Origin: Atribacteraceae bacterium
GTDB taxonomy: Bacteria; Atribacterota; Atribacteria; Atribacterales; Atribacteraceae
Reading direction: 5' to 3'
Length of the DNA: 34,864 bases
Assembly (NCBI GenBank): GCA_035477455.1
Contig: DATIKP010000075.1
Location: forward strand, 1 to 34,864
Positions 15,058-22,210 of the stretch are shown here, piece after piece. Below the pieces are notes generated by a model. It made no database searches, was not told the origin of the DNA, and worked only from the letters and a program-made list of their open reading frames with translations. Position numbers and translations under genes: made by a program. Position 1 is the stretch's first letter; every line of letters starts with the position of its first letter.

Positions 15058-16263
15058 ATGTATGTCCTGGTGGTAAATTGTGGAAGTTCGACGGTAAAAT
15101 ACCAACTGTTCCAGATGGAGGAGGAAAATGGAGACGATGTCCTAGCCCGGGGCCTCGTGGAACGGATCGGGATTGCCGGCTCGAATATCGAGTACAAGAC
15201 GGCCAGAGGAGAAATCATCAGAGAAAGATCGATCGCCAACCATCGGGTTGCCCTGGAATGGATAATGGAGACCTTGACCGATCCGGAAATCGGAGTTATT
15301 CACAATGCCTTACAAATTAATGCCATCGGGCATCGCGTGGTGCATGGCGGGGAAAAATTTACCGACTCGGTGTTAATCGACAAAGGAGTGTTACAGGTGA
15401 TCAGGAGTTGTTCCGAGCTGGCTCCTCTGCATAATCCTCCAAATATCCTGGGGATTGAGGCCTCTCAGGAACTGATCCCCGGTATCCCCCAGGTGGCGGT
15501 CTTCGATACGGCTTTCCACGGCGGCATTCCGGAATATGCCTATATCTATCCAATTCCATACCATTTTTACGAAAAACACCGAATACGCCGGTATGGCTTT
15601 CACGGAACCTCACATAAATACGTTGCCGAAAGAGCAGCGAAAATGATAGGGCGCCCTCTCAACGAGTTGCGGCTCATCACCTGCCACATGGGTGGCGGTG
15701 TAAGTTTCGCCGCCATTAAAAACGGCCAGTCCATAGACACATCCATGGGCTTCACTCCTCTTGAGGGATTGGTGATGGGGACGCGCTGCGGCGATATCGA
15801 TCCGGCGATCGTTTTATACCTCATGGAGAAGGAGAGATTGAGTCCGAAGGAAATGGATGGAATTTTGAACAAGCAAAGCGGTGTGTTGGGGGTTTCCGGC
15901 GTCAGCAGTGATACCCGGGATATTGAGGATGCAGCTCCAAGCAATCACCGGGCCAAATTGACTCTCGAGCTTATCGCCTACCGGGCGAAAAAGTATATTG
16001 GAGCCTACACGGCAATTTTGGGGGGGATTGACGGGGTCGTTTTGACCGCTGGAATCGGAGAGAATTCCTCCTATATTCGTAAATCGCTGTTTATGGGCCT
16101 CGAACATTTCGGTGTGGAGATCGATGACGAAAAGAACACGATTCGGAGACGGGAAGGTTTCATCCAGACCGATTCGTCCCGGGTTAAAGTCATGGTGATT
16201 CCTACCAACGAAGAATTAATGATCGCTTTTGATACATTCCGATTGGTGAAACAAAGGGAGTGA
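15058..16263 (+). CDS. ackA: Acetate kinase
   Basis: Makes ATP and acetate from acetyl phosphate and ADP. The 401-residue protein carries VNCGSSTVKYQLF (phosphate loop), GHRVVHGGEKF, AVFDTAFHGG (catalytic Asp), YGFHGTSHKYV, TCHMGGGVSFAAIKNGQSI with the transition-state His, GTRCGDIDPAI with the catalytic Arg, TAGIGENSSYIR and VIPTNEELMIA with the metal-binding Glu. Start: AAAAGGAG (15041-15048) touches an in-frame ATG at 15049 but is nine bases before ATG 15058, which I prefer. Copy B of the repeat lies immediately upstream and could carry or block its transcription. Confidence 0.96.
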   Translation: MYVLVVNCGSSTVKYQLFQMEEENGDDVLARGLVERIGIAGSNIEYKTARGEIIRERSIANHRVALEWIMETLTDPEIGVIHNALQINAIGHRVVHGGEKFTDSVLIDKGVLQVIRSCSELAPLHNPPNILGIEASQELIPGIPQVAVFDTAFHGGIPEYAYIYPIPYHFYEKHRIRRYGFHGTSHKYVAERAAKMIGRPLNELRLITCHMGGGVSFAAIKNGQSIDTSMGFTPLEGLVMGTRCGDIDPAIVLYLMEKERLSPKEMDGILNKQSGVLGVSGVSSDTRDIEDAAPSNHRAKLTLELIAYRAKKYIGAYTAILGGIDGVVLTAGIGENSSYIRKSLFMGLEHFGVEIDDEKNTIRRREGFIQTDSSRVKVMVIPTNEELMIAFDTFRLVKQRE

Positions 16264-16268
16264 GCTGC

Positions 16269-16811
16269 TTGATACTCTTTATCGGTGAGGTCAAGAAGGA
16301 GACCGGCAAGAGGAGCCATGACAATTTACACGATGTGATCGAACCGTTCGTGCAGGTCGACGAGCGCATCGTTTTTCCCCGACCGGCAAACCTCTCGGTG
16401 ACCCTGACCAATTGTGGATCGGAAATTCTGGTGGAAGGAACCCTGCGGGTTGAAGCGATCATCTCCTGTTCCCGATGCCTGGAACCTTTTGTCTATGAGA
16501 TCGAGGGAGAGATCTGCCTTGAGCTCCGTAATGCCGACCGACTGGTCAGGACTTCACAGATCGAGGCGGAAGCTCAGGAGGACAGCGATATCAGGTACTA
16601 CCACGAAGACGACAATTATGTAGATATCAACCGCGAAGTCAGGGAGACGGCCATCCTCAACCTACCCATGAAGCCGATATGTCGGCCCAGTTGCCGCGGA
16701 CTCTGTACTCTGTGTGGAGAAGACTTGAACCGGTCGAAATGCGGTTGTAGAAAAACCGTGATAGACTCGCGTCTCTCGAAATTACAGAATTGGCGACAGA
16801 ATGAAAAATAA
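16269..16811 (+). CDS. YceD/DUF177 family protein
   Basis: Family members affect 23S rRNA accumulation and sit beside rpmF in most bacteria, as here. The protein (180 residues from TTG 16269) has IISCSRCLEPF, the family's central CxRC motif, and a C-terminal cysteine-rich segment (CRPSCRGLCTLCGEDLN, then CGC) that probably binds zinc. Start: GGGAG at 16256-16260 overlaps the alternative GTG at 16260 and fits TTG 16269 better; either gives nearly the same protein. It follows ackA with at most a few bases between, as in Bacillota. Confidence 0.85.
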   Translation: MILFIGEVKKETGKRSHDNLHDVIEPFVQVDERIVFPRPANLSVTLTNCGSEILVEGTLRVEAIISCSRCLEPFVYEIEGEICLELRNADRLVRTSQIEAEAQEDSDIRYYHEDDNYVDINREVRETAILNLPMKPICRPSCRGLCTLCGEDLNRSKCGCRKTVIDSRLSKLQNWRQNEK

Positions 16812-17086
16812 GCTGGAAGGTTTTCAAATCGGATAAAATGTGGTATTCTTGCCCGAGTTTGTAAGGGGAGGACAAGTGATCTACGCTATGTGACTGTTTT
16901 GCGACCTGCCCCTTGAGTTCCGGCCGCCGATAAACCATGAAGGGGGATCGACGGAATAGGAGGAATGAAGAGGGGCCAAGACTTTTCTGTTTCCGGAACG
17001 AACTCTTGGATAAGGATATCCGATATCAGGATAGTCGTGGACCGGGATATAGGATCGTATGAAGATGATAAGGGAGGAAATCCAAG
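16812..17086 (+). other. Intergenic region before rpmF
   Basis: About 275 bases with no gene I can support. A weak promoter candidate (TTTTCA, 17 bases, TATTCT) lies near 16830-16860 on the plus strand. An AGGGAGGAAA ribosome site stands just before rpmF. Short self-complementary runs such as GGATATCC near 17018 are present but form no convincing riboswitch or terminator. Antisense frames here lack recognisable domains. Confidence 0.4.
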
Positions 17087-17266
17087 ATGGCGAATTTGAC
17101 CAATAAAACATCGCGGTGCCGAAGAGATAAACGCAGAACGCACTGGGTTCTCACAACGCCGAACCTGTCGGAATGTCCCCAGTGTCACAAACCAAAACTT
17201 TCCCACCGTGTATGCACCGAATGCGGGTATTATAAGGGGAAATCGGTCATCAAGACCAAGAATTAA
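17087..17266 (+). CDS. rpmF: 50S ribosomal protein L32, zinc-ribbon type
   Basis: A 59-residue protein with an N-terminal basic region (NKTSRCRRDKRRTHW) and two cysteine pairs (CPQC and CTEC) that make the zinc ribbon of C+ L32, ending GYYKGKSVIKTKN. ATG 17087 has GGGAGGAAA at good spacing. It lies between yceD and plsX, the near-universal location of rpmF. Confidence 0.95.
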   Translation: MANLTNKTSRCRRDKRRTHWVLTTPNLSECPQCHKPKLSHRVCTECGYYKGKSVIKTKN

Positions 17267-17280
17267 GTGCGGAGACAGGC

Positions 17281-18261
17281 ATGAGAATCGCCGTTGATGC
17301 ATGGGGTGGTGACTTTGCTCCCCGGGAGATACTCCTGGGACTTAAGGAGGCTCGTTCATCCCATGATGATCTGTTGGTTCTCGGACCGCGGGATAAACTC
17401 GGCTCCCTCTACAGCGAGATGAGTATGGATGAAGCCGATTTTCCTATTGTCGATGCCCCGCAGATAATCGAGATGGACGAGGATCCCACCAGGGCCATCC
17501 GACGCAAGCCGAACGCGGGGATTACCCTGGGAGTTCGCTTGATGTCCGAGGGCAAGACCGAGGCCTTTATATCCGCCGGAAACAGCGGTGCGGTCATGAC
17601 GGCTGCCTGGATTGGTTTGCGTCGTATTGGGGAAATCGAGCGGCCGGCGATCGCAGTCCTCATTCCCAGCCACAATTCCTATACCGTGGTGCTGGATGTC
17701 GGCGCGAATATGGATTGCAAGCCCAAACACCTCTTGCATTTTGGGATCATGGGGGCCGAGTATGCCCGAATCGTCCTGGGTATTGACCGTCCGCGGGTTG
17801 GTTTACTCAGTATCGGAGAAGAAGAAGGCAAAGGAAACGAAGTGGTCAAAGCCGCTTATCAGCTTTATAAAGACCGCCGTGAACATTTCCGTTTCGACTT
17901 TACCGGCAATGCGGAGGGTCAAGATATTGTGAACGGTAAAATCGACGTCGCGGTTTGTGACGGTTTTACCGGGAATGTGTTGCTGAAATTCGGGGAGGGG
18001 TTGATTGAGCTCATTTTTCAAAGGGTTTCAAGGGAATTGGCCGGTACGCTCCAGGAAGAACGGATCCGCCATGTTTGGAAAAAACTGGATCGAAGTGAGT
18101 ATGGAGGGGCCCTCCTCCTTGGTGTCGAGGGGATATGTATGATCTGTCATGGTAAATCGAAGGCGCGCGATATTCACAGTGCGATCCGAAAAGCGAAAGA
18201 CCTGGCTGACCAAGGTATCGTTAAGAAAATCAGGACCAGCTTGACCAGTTTGGAAGCCTGA
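17281..18261 (+). CDS. plsX: Phosphate acyltransferase PlsX
   Basis: Converts acyl-ACP to acyl-phosphate for phospholipid synthesis (used by PlsY). The 326-residue protein has MRIAVDAWGGDFAPREIL, the variant of the usual MDAMGGD start, EDPTRAIRRKPNAGI, FISAGNSGAVM, VVLDVGANMDCKPKHL, LLSIGEEEGKGNE and CDGFTGNVLLKFGEG, all family hallmarks. Start has GGAGA upstream. It is followed by a 222-base gap where fabH would usually begin. Confidence 0.96.
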   Translation: MRIAVDAWGGDFAPREILLGLKEARSSHDDLLVLGPRDKLGSLYSEMSMDEADFPIVDAPQIIEMDEDPTRAIRRKPNAGITLGVRLMSEGKTEAFISAGNSGAVMTAAWIGLRRIGEIERPAIAVLIPSHNSYTVVLDVGANMDCKPKHLLHFGIMGAEYARIVLGIDRPRVGLLSIGEEEGKGNEVVKAAYQLYKDRREHFRFDFTGNAEGQDIVNGKIDVAVCDGFTGNVLLKFGEGLIELIFQRVSRELAGTLQEERIRHVWKKLDRSEYGGALLLGVEGICMICHGKSKARDIHSAIRKAKDLADQGIVKKIRTSLTSLEA

Positions 18262-18413
18262 TGAACCCGGTTCGGTTTGTCCTGGTTCGCCGTAGCATTT
18301 CCTGCCGGTCTTTTCCGGTATCTCAACCAGTCGGTGCCCGGCGGCAATGAACAGAAAAATACAGTTGAGGGGTTAGAGTTGAGCTTTGGGAATAGAGAGA
18401 ACAATCCTGCGAC

Positions 18414-18444
18414 TTGAAATGCTACGTGGGAAAAAATTGATAAT
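18414..18444 (+). promoter_or_regulatory. Candidate promoter before fabK
   Basis: TTGAAA at 18414-18419 stands 17 bases before TTGATA (18437-18442) and 19 bases before GATAAT (18439-18444), about 45 bases upstream of fabK. The -35 box overlaps one arm of a 10-bp inverted repeat, CGTAGCATTT (18291-18300) with AAATGCTACG (18417-18426), so a regulator or loop could act here. No FapR-type operator is visible. Confidence 0.35.
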
Positions 18445-18483
18445 TTGCACCCTTCTACTACGTAATTACAGGGGAGAAACAGC

Positions 18484-19428
18484 ATGAGAACCAGAGTGAC
18501 CGATATTCTCGGAATCCGTTATCCGATTCTCCAGGGAGGAATGGCCTGGGTGTCCACCGCGCAGCTTGCTGCAGCGGTTTCGCGAGGTGGTGGTTTGGGA
18601 ATTATCGGAGCCGGAGGAATGTCCGCGAATGAACTGCGCGAAGAAATACGCCGGGCGAAAACACTGACTACAGAGCCTTTTGGCGTCAACTTGATGCTTC
18701 TTTCGCCGGTCATTGCCGAGCAAATCTACGTCGTCAAGGAAGAGCGTGTTCCGGTTGTGACCACCGGGGCCGGTAATCCATCTTCTCTTCTTAAGGAATT
18801 CAATCAGTTGGGGATCTTGACTGTTCCCGTTGTTGCCTCAGTCAGTCTGGCCAAGCGGTTGGAACGCAGTGGAGCGGATCTGGTGATTGCTGAGGGCATG
18901 GAATCGGGTGGGCATATCGGGGAAATAACGACCATGTGCCTGATCCCGCAAATGGTCGACGCTCTGGACATACCTGTTGTCGCCGCCGGGGGAATCGGTG
19001 ACGGCCGGGGAATGGCCGCCTCATTTGCCCTTGGTGCGGAAGGTGTGCAAATGGGAACCCGGTTCATATGCACGATGGAGTGTATGGTCCACGAACGCTA
19101 TAAACAGGCTATCATCAAGGCTTCCGATCGTTCGACGACGATCACTGGATTGTCTACGGGCCACCCGGTGCGCAGCCTTCGAAACCGGCTGAGCCGTCGC
19201 TTCACCGAACTGGAAGAGCGGCGGGCGTGCCGGGAAGAAATGGAGGCCTTGGGCGAGGGGTGCCTTCGTCGGGCAGCCTGTGAAGGCGAGATCGAAGACG
19301 GTTCAGTCATGGCCGGACAGATTGCCGGTCTGATCCATGATTGCATGCCGGTCGGGCAGATCATCGAACGCTTGATTGAGGAAACGAAAAAAGCTCTGTT
19401 TCACCTCGAAAGGATCGTTAGCGAATGA
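18484..19428 (+). CDS. fabK: Enoyl-ACP reductase II (FMN-dependent)
   Basis: Reduces enoyl-ACP in the last step of each fatty-acid elongation round, the FMN-containing alternative to FabI. The 314-residue 2-nitropropane-dioxygenase-like barrel shows YPILQGGMAWVSTAQLAAAVS, GGGLGIIGAG, PFGVNLML, EGMESGGHIGE (with the catalytic His), VVAAGGIGDGRGMAA and ALGAEGVQMGTRF (phosphate-binding). AGGGGAGA ribosome site. The stop overlaps fabD (ATGA). FabK is typical of anaerobic Bacillota-like lineages. Confidence 0.95.
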   Translation: MRTRVTDILGIRYPILQGGMAWVSTAQLAAAVSRGGGLGIIGAGGMSANELREEIRRAKTLTTEPFGVNLMLLSPVIAEQIYVVKEERVPVVTTGAGNPSSLLKEFNQLGILTVPVVASVSLAKRLERSGADLVIAEGMESGGHIGEITTMCLIPQMVDALDIPVVAAGGIGDGRGMAASFALGAEGVQMGTRFICTMECMVHERYKQAIIKASDRSTTITGLSTGHPVRSLRNRLSRRFTELEERRACREEMEALGEGCLRRAACEGEIEDGSVMAGQIAGLIHDCMPVGQIIERLIEETKKALFHLERIVSE

Positions 19429-20372
19429 CTCTCGCTCCGGTTTTTGTCTTTCCTGGACAGGGTTCACAAAAAGTCGGGATGGCCGGGGATTTCCTGAATT
19501 CCCGTTCGAATCTTGTCGAGCGATTTTTCGCCCGGGCCAGCCGGTTGTGTGGGATCGATCTGTTTGCGCTTTGTCAGGAGGGTCCCGAGGAAGTACTCGC
19601 GCTCACGGCCAATGCGCAACCGGCGATACTCACGCTTAGTGTCGTTGCCTATCACCTGTTTACCGAACAAAGTGGTATATTACCCTCGGTGGTCGCCGGA
19701 CATAGTCTTGGCGAGTATTCCGCCCTGGTGGCCTCTGGATGTCTTGATTTCGACGATGCGGTTCGGGTGGTCAGGCATAGGGGTGAATTGATGCAAAAGG
19801 CTGTACCGCTGGGAACCGGGACGATGATTGCTCTGGTGGGGATACCGCCTGATCAGGTTTTGGACATGACCAAAGAGCTATCAACTATTGGTCCGGTTGA
19901 AATTGCCAACCTGAATTCGAGTGACCAGACAGTTCTCTCTCTCGCCTGTTCCATGAAGGAAATGGTTCTGGAAGAGTCCCGGCGCCGGGGTGCAAAGCGA
20001 AGCGTCGAACTCAAGGTGAGCGCGCCCTTTCATTCTTCGTTTATGAGGGAGGCATCCCGAGCCTTCGCTGACTTTATCCAATCAGTGCCGTTTAAAAAGC
20101 CGGTTTTTCGGTTTATCTGTAACGTTGACGGAAACGAGGCCACCGATCCCGGGTTGATCAGGGAGCTCCTGGTCCGCCAGATGTATTCACCGGTTCAGTG
20201 GAAAACGATCATGGATCGCCTCTTCCGCGAAGGATATCGGGATTATTATGAAATAGGACCGGGGAAGGTTCTCACCCGCCTGATCAAAAGGGAATACCCG
20301 GAGACAGTCGTTTGTTCCATCGACTCGATGCAGGCGATTGAACGGTCTGTGTCCGGGGAGGAGGGTGGATAA
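19425..20372 (+). CDS. fabD: Malonyl-CoA:ACP transacylase
   Basis: Loads malonyl units onto acyl carrier protein. The 315-residue protein has FVFPGQGSQKVGMAGDF, the nucleophile elbow VAGHSLGEYSAL with the active-site Ser, and SAPFHSSFMREA with the catalytic His. Length is normal. ATG overlaps the fabK stop, so the two are coupled. Confidence 0.96.
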   Translation: MTLAPVFVFPGQGSQKVGMAGDFLNSRSNLVERFFARASRLCGIDLFALCQEGPEEVLALTANAQPAILTLSVVAYHLFTEQSGILPSVVAGHSLGEYSALVASGCLDFDDAVRVVRHRGELMQKAVPLGTGTMIALVGIPPDQVLDMTKELSTIGPVEIANLNSSDQTVLSLACSMKEMVLEESRRRGAKRSVELKVSAPFHSSFMREASRAFADFIQSVPFKKPVFRFICNVDGNEATDPGLIRELLVRQMYSPVQWKTIMDRLFREGYRDYYEIGPGKVLTRLIKREYPETVVCSIDSMQAIERSVSGEEGG

Positions 20373-20374
20373 CC

Positions 20375-21124
20375 ATGGAAGCACCTCATGAGCAGGTCGC
20401 TTTGATTACCGGGGCCAGCCGGGGGATCGGCCTGGCGATAGCTCGTGCTCTGGGACAACGTGGATACCGGATTGCCTTCAACGATGTCAGTGAGCGGGAA
20501 ACAATAGATTGTGCAGTGCACGACCTCGTCTCCCAAGGGATCGAGGCTGTGGGATATACAGCGAGCGTCACGGATCTACCCGTTCTTTCAAAGATGGTGG
20601 ACGAACTCACGGATCGTTGGGGGGGCATAGATGTTTTAGTAAACAATGCCGGGATTACCCGGGACGGGTTGTTCGTCAGGCTCCCGGAGATACGTTGGAA
20701 CGAAGTGCTCACCGTCTGTCTTCTGGGGACCGTGCACTGTTCCCGGGCCGTTCTCAAGGGAATGTTGAAACGGAGATATGGCCGCATTGTCAACATTTCT
20801 TCAGTTGTCGGATTTACTGGCAATGCGGGTCAGACAAGCTATGCAACGGCAAAGGCGGCGATCATCGGATTCACCCGTTCTCTGGCTCGTGAGGTAGCCG
20901 GCCGGAATGTCACCGTCAACGCCGTGGCCCCCGGTTTCATTGATACGGATATGACTAAAGCACTTCCCGAGGAGGTGAAAGAAAGCTGGCTTTCTCAGGT
21001 TCCATTGAAAAGATGGGGAACACCGGAGGACGTTGCAGAGGTCGTGGCCTTTCTCGTATCGCCTTCGGCAGGCTACATTACCGGTCAAACCATTCATGTG
21101 AACGGCGGCCTGTATATGGGGTAG
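20375..21124 (+). CDS. fabG: 3-oxoacyl-ACP reductase
   Basis: NADPH-dependent reduction of 3-oxoacyl-ACP. The 249-residue short-chain dehydrogenase has ITGASRGIGLAIA (cofactor loop), VLVNNAGITRDGLF, GRIVNISSVVG with the catalytic Ser, SYATAKAAIIGFTRSLA with the YxxxK pair, VNAVAPGFIDTDM and the C-terminal GYITGQTIHVNGGLYMG. It starts two bases after the fabD stop. A 115-base gap separates it from acpP. Confidence 0.95.
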   Translation: MEAPHEQVALITGASRGIGLAIARALGQRGYRIAFNDVSERETIDCAVHDLVSQGIEAVGYTASVTDLPVLSKMVDELTDRWGGIDVLVNNAGITRDGLFVRLPEIRWNEVLTVCLLGTVHCSRAVLKGMLKRRYGRIVNISSVVGFTGNAGQTSYATAKAAIIGFTRSLAREVAGRNVTVNAVAPGFIDTDMTKALPEEVKESWLSQVPLKRWGTPEDVAEVVAFLVSPSAGYITGQTIHVNGGLYMG

Positions 21125-21239
21125 TTGAAGTATTTATTTCTATCTTTCAGGCCGGCAAATCCGCGATGGTGGTGTTCCGGCTTCCAGTATTTACGGTTGG
21201 CAGAGTGCAAGGAAAACACACTTGGGAGGTGTTATTGAA

Positions 21240-21473
21240 ATGGACGTTTTTTCCAAAGTAAAAGAAATCATTGTCGATCAGCTGGGCATTGACGACGAAG
21301 ACGTGCTTCCGGATGCTTCTTTTATAGACGATCTGGGAGCCGATTCACTGGATGTCGTGGAATTAATAATGGCCTTTGAGGAAGAATTTGATATTGAAAT
21401 TCCCGACGAAGATGCGGAAAAAATAACCAACGTTTCTGAAGCGGTGGAGTATATCGACTCGAAGCTCTCCTAA
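21240..21473 (+). CDS. acpP: Acyl carrier protein
   Basis: A 77-residue acidic protein that carries growing fatty acids on 4'-phosphopantetheine. It has the attachment motif [18 protein letters not shown], with the Ser in DSL, and [12 protein letters not shown] 21240 follows GGGAGG by about ten bases. It is followed directly by rnc; the fabF that most bacteria place here is absent. Confidence 0.97.
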   Translation: MDVFSKVKEIIVDQLGIDDEDVLPDASFIDDLGADSLDVVELIMAFEEEFDIEIPDEDAEKITNVSEAVEYIDSKLS

Positions 21474-21487
21474 CCGGGATCGGTTTA

Positions 21488-22210
21488 ATGCTTTCCAGGG
21501 AACAGGAGCTTTTCGAACTCGAAAACACGATTGGCTATGCGTTCCGGAACCGGGAGTTGCTTCGAACCTCCCTGCGACACAAATCAGCCCTGGAAGGGAA
21601 AAACGGGATATGCAATGACAAGCTGGAATGGTTTGGTGACAGGGTAGTCGGCCTGTTTATTGCCGACTACCTCTTTCAGCATTACGAGAAGCCGCGCAGC
21701 TGGCTTTCTGCAACGATAGAAAGGTGGGCCAGCGCGGAATGCCTGGCTCAGATCGCCCGCCGAATCAATCTGGGGCGCTACGTGGAGTTGGGGCGGGGAG
21801 AGAAAAAAAACGGTGGCCCGACAAAAGATTCCATTCTCACCGGCACACTGGAAGCTTTGATCGGTGCGGTTTTTCTTGACTCTCACTCTTATTCGGCAAC
21901 CCGGGCGGTTCTCCTGGATATGATCGCCAGAGGGGGCGGCCTGGAGGGAACCTTCTTATCGGTAAATTTTAAAGAACTCCTGCAAAAATGGTGCCTGAAG
22001 AGCGCCAAATGCCTTCCGGAATACATCGTCGTGGAAACTGTCGGGGATGGCGAAATACCGTATTATCAGGTCGCAGTGAAGGTAAGTGGTCGAGTCGTTG
22101 CCGCAGGAGAGGGAAAAAACAAAAAAAAAGCTGAGCAAAACGCTGCTGAAAACGCCTTGGAAAAGCTGATTTATGCTCCATCGGACCCGGACAATCATCA
22201 ATGCGATTGA
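21488..22210 (+). CDS. rnc: Ribonuclease III with a missing catalytic aspartate
   Basis: RNase III cleaves double-stranded RNA in rRNA processing. The 240-residue protein has the RNase III domain (about 1-155) and a dsRNA-binding domain (about 162-232, ending KNKKKAEQNAAENALEKL). The signature NDKLEWFGDRVVGL keeps the Glu and Asp equivalent to E. coli E41 and D45. The second acidic cluster reads SILTGTLEALIGAVFLD where the family has SILADTVEALIGAxFLD, so Gly (codon 21842-21844) replaces the metal-binding Asp (E. coli D114). E117 is kept. The frame is intact. It may be inactive as a nuclease, or use altered metal binding. The stop overlaps the smc start by ten bases. Confidence 0.92.
   Translation: MLSREQELFELENTIGYAFRNRELLRTSLRHKSALEGKNGICNDKLEWFGDRVVGLFIADYLFQHYEKPRSWLSATIERWASAECLAQIARRINLGRYVELGRGEKKNGGPTKDSILTGTLEALIGAVFLDSHSYSATRAVLLDMIARGGGLEGTFLSVNFKELLQKWCLKSAKCLPEYIVVETVGDGEIPYYQVAVKVSGRVVAAGEGKNKKKAEQNAAENALEKLIYAPSDPDNHQCD

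Noticed and set aside
14902-15105. Small protein encoded by the repeat (minus strand of copy B, ending EAGLMAAGPC)
   Set aside because: The frame recurs in copies A and C, but the differences seen change amino acids and copy C has an internal stop, so there is no sign of selection for a protein.
16886-17302. 138-residue minus-strand frame over the rpmF region
   Set aside because: It covers rpmF and the plsX start in antisense and shows no family features.
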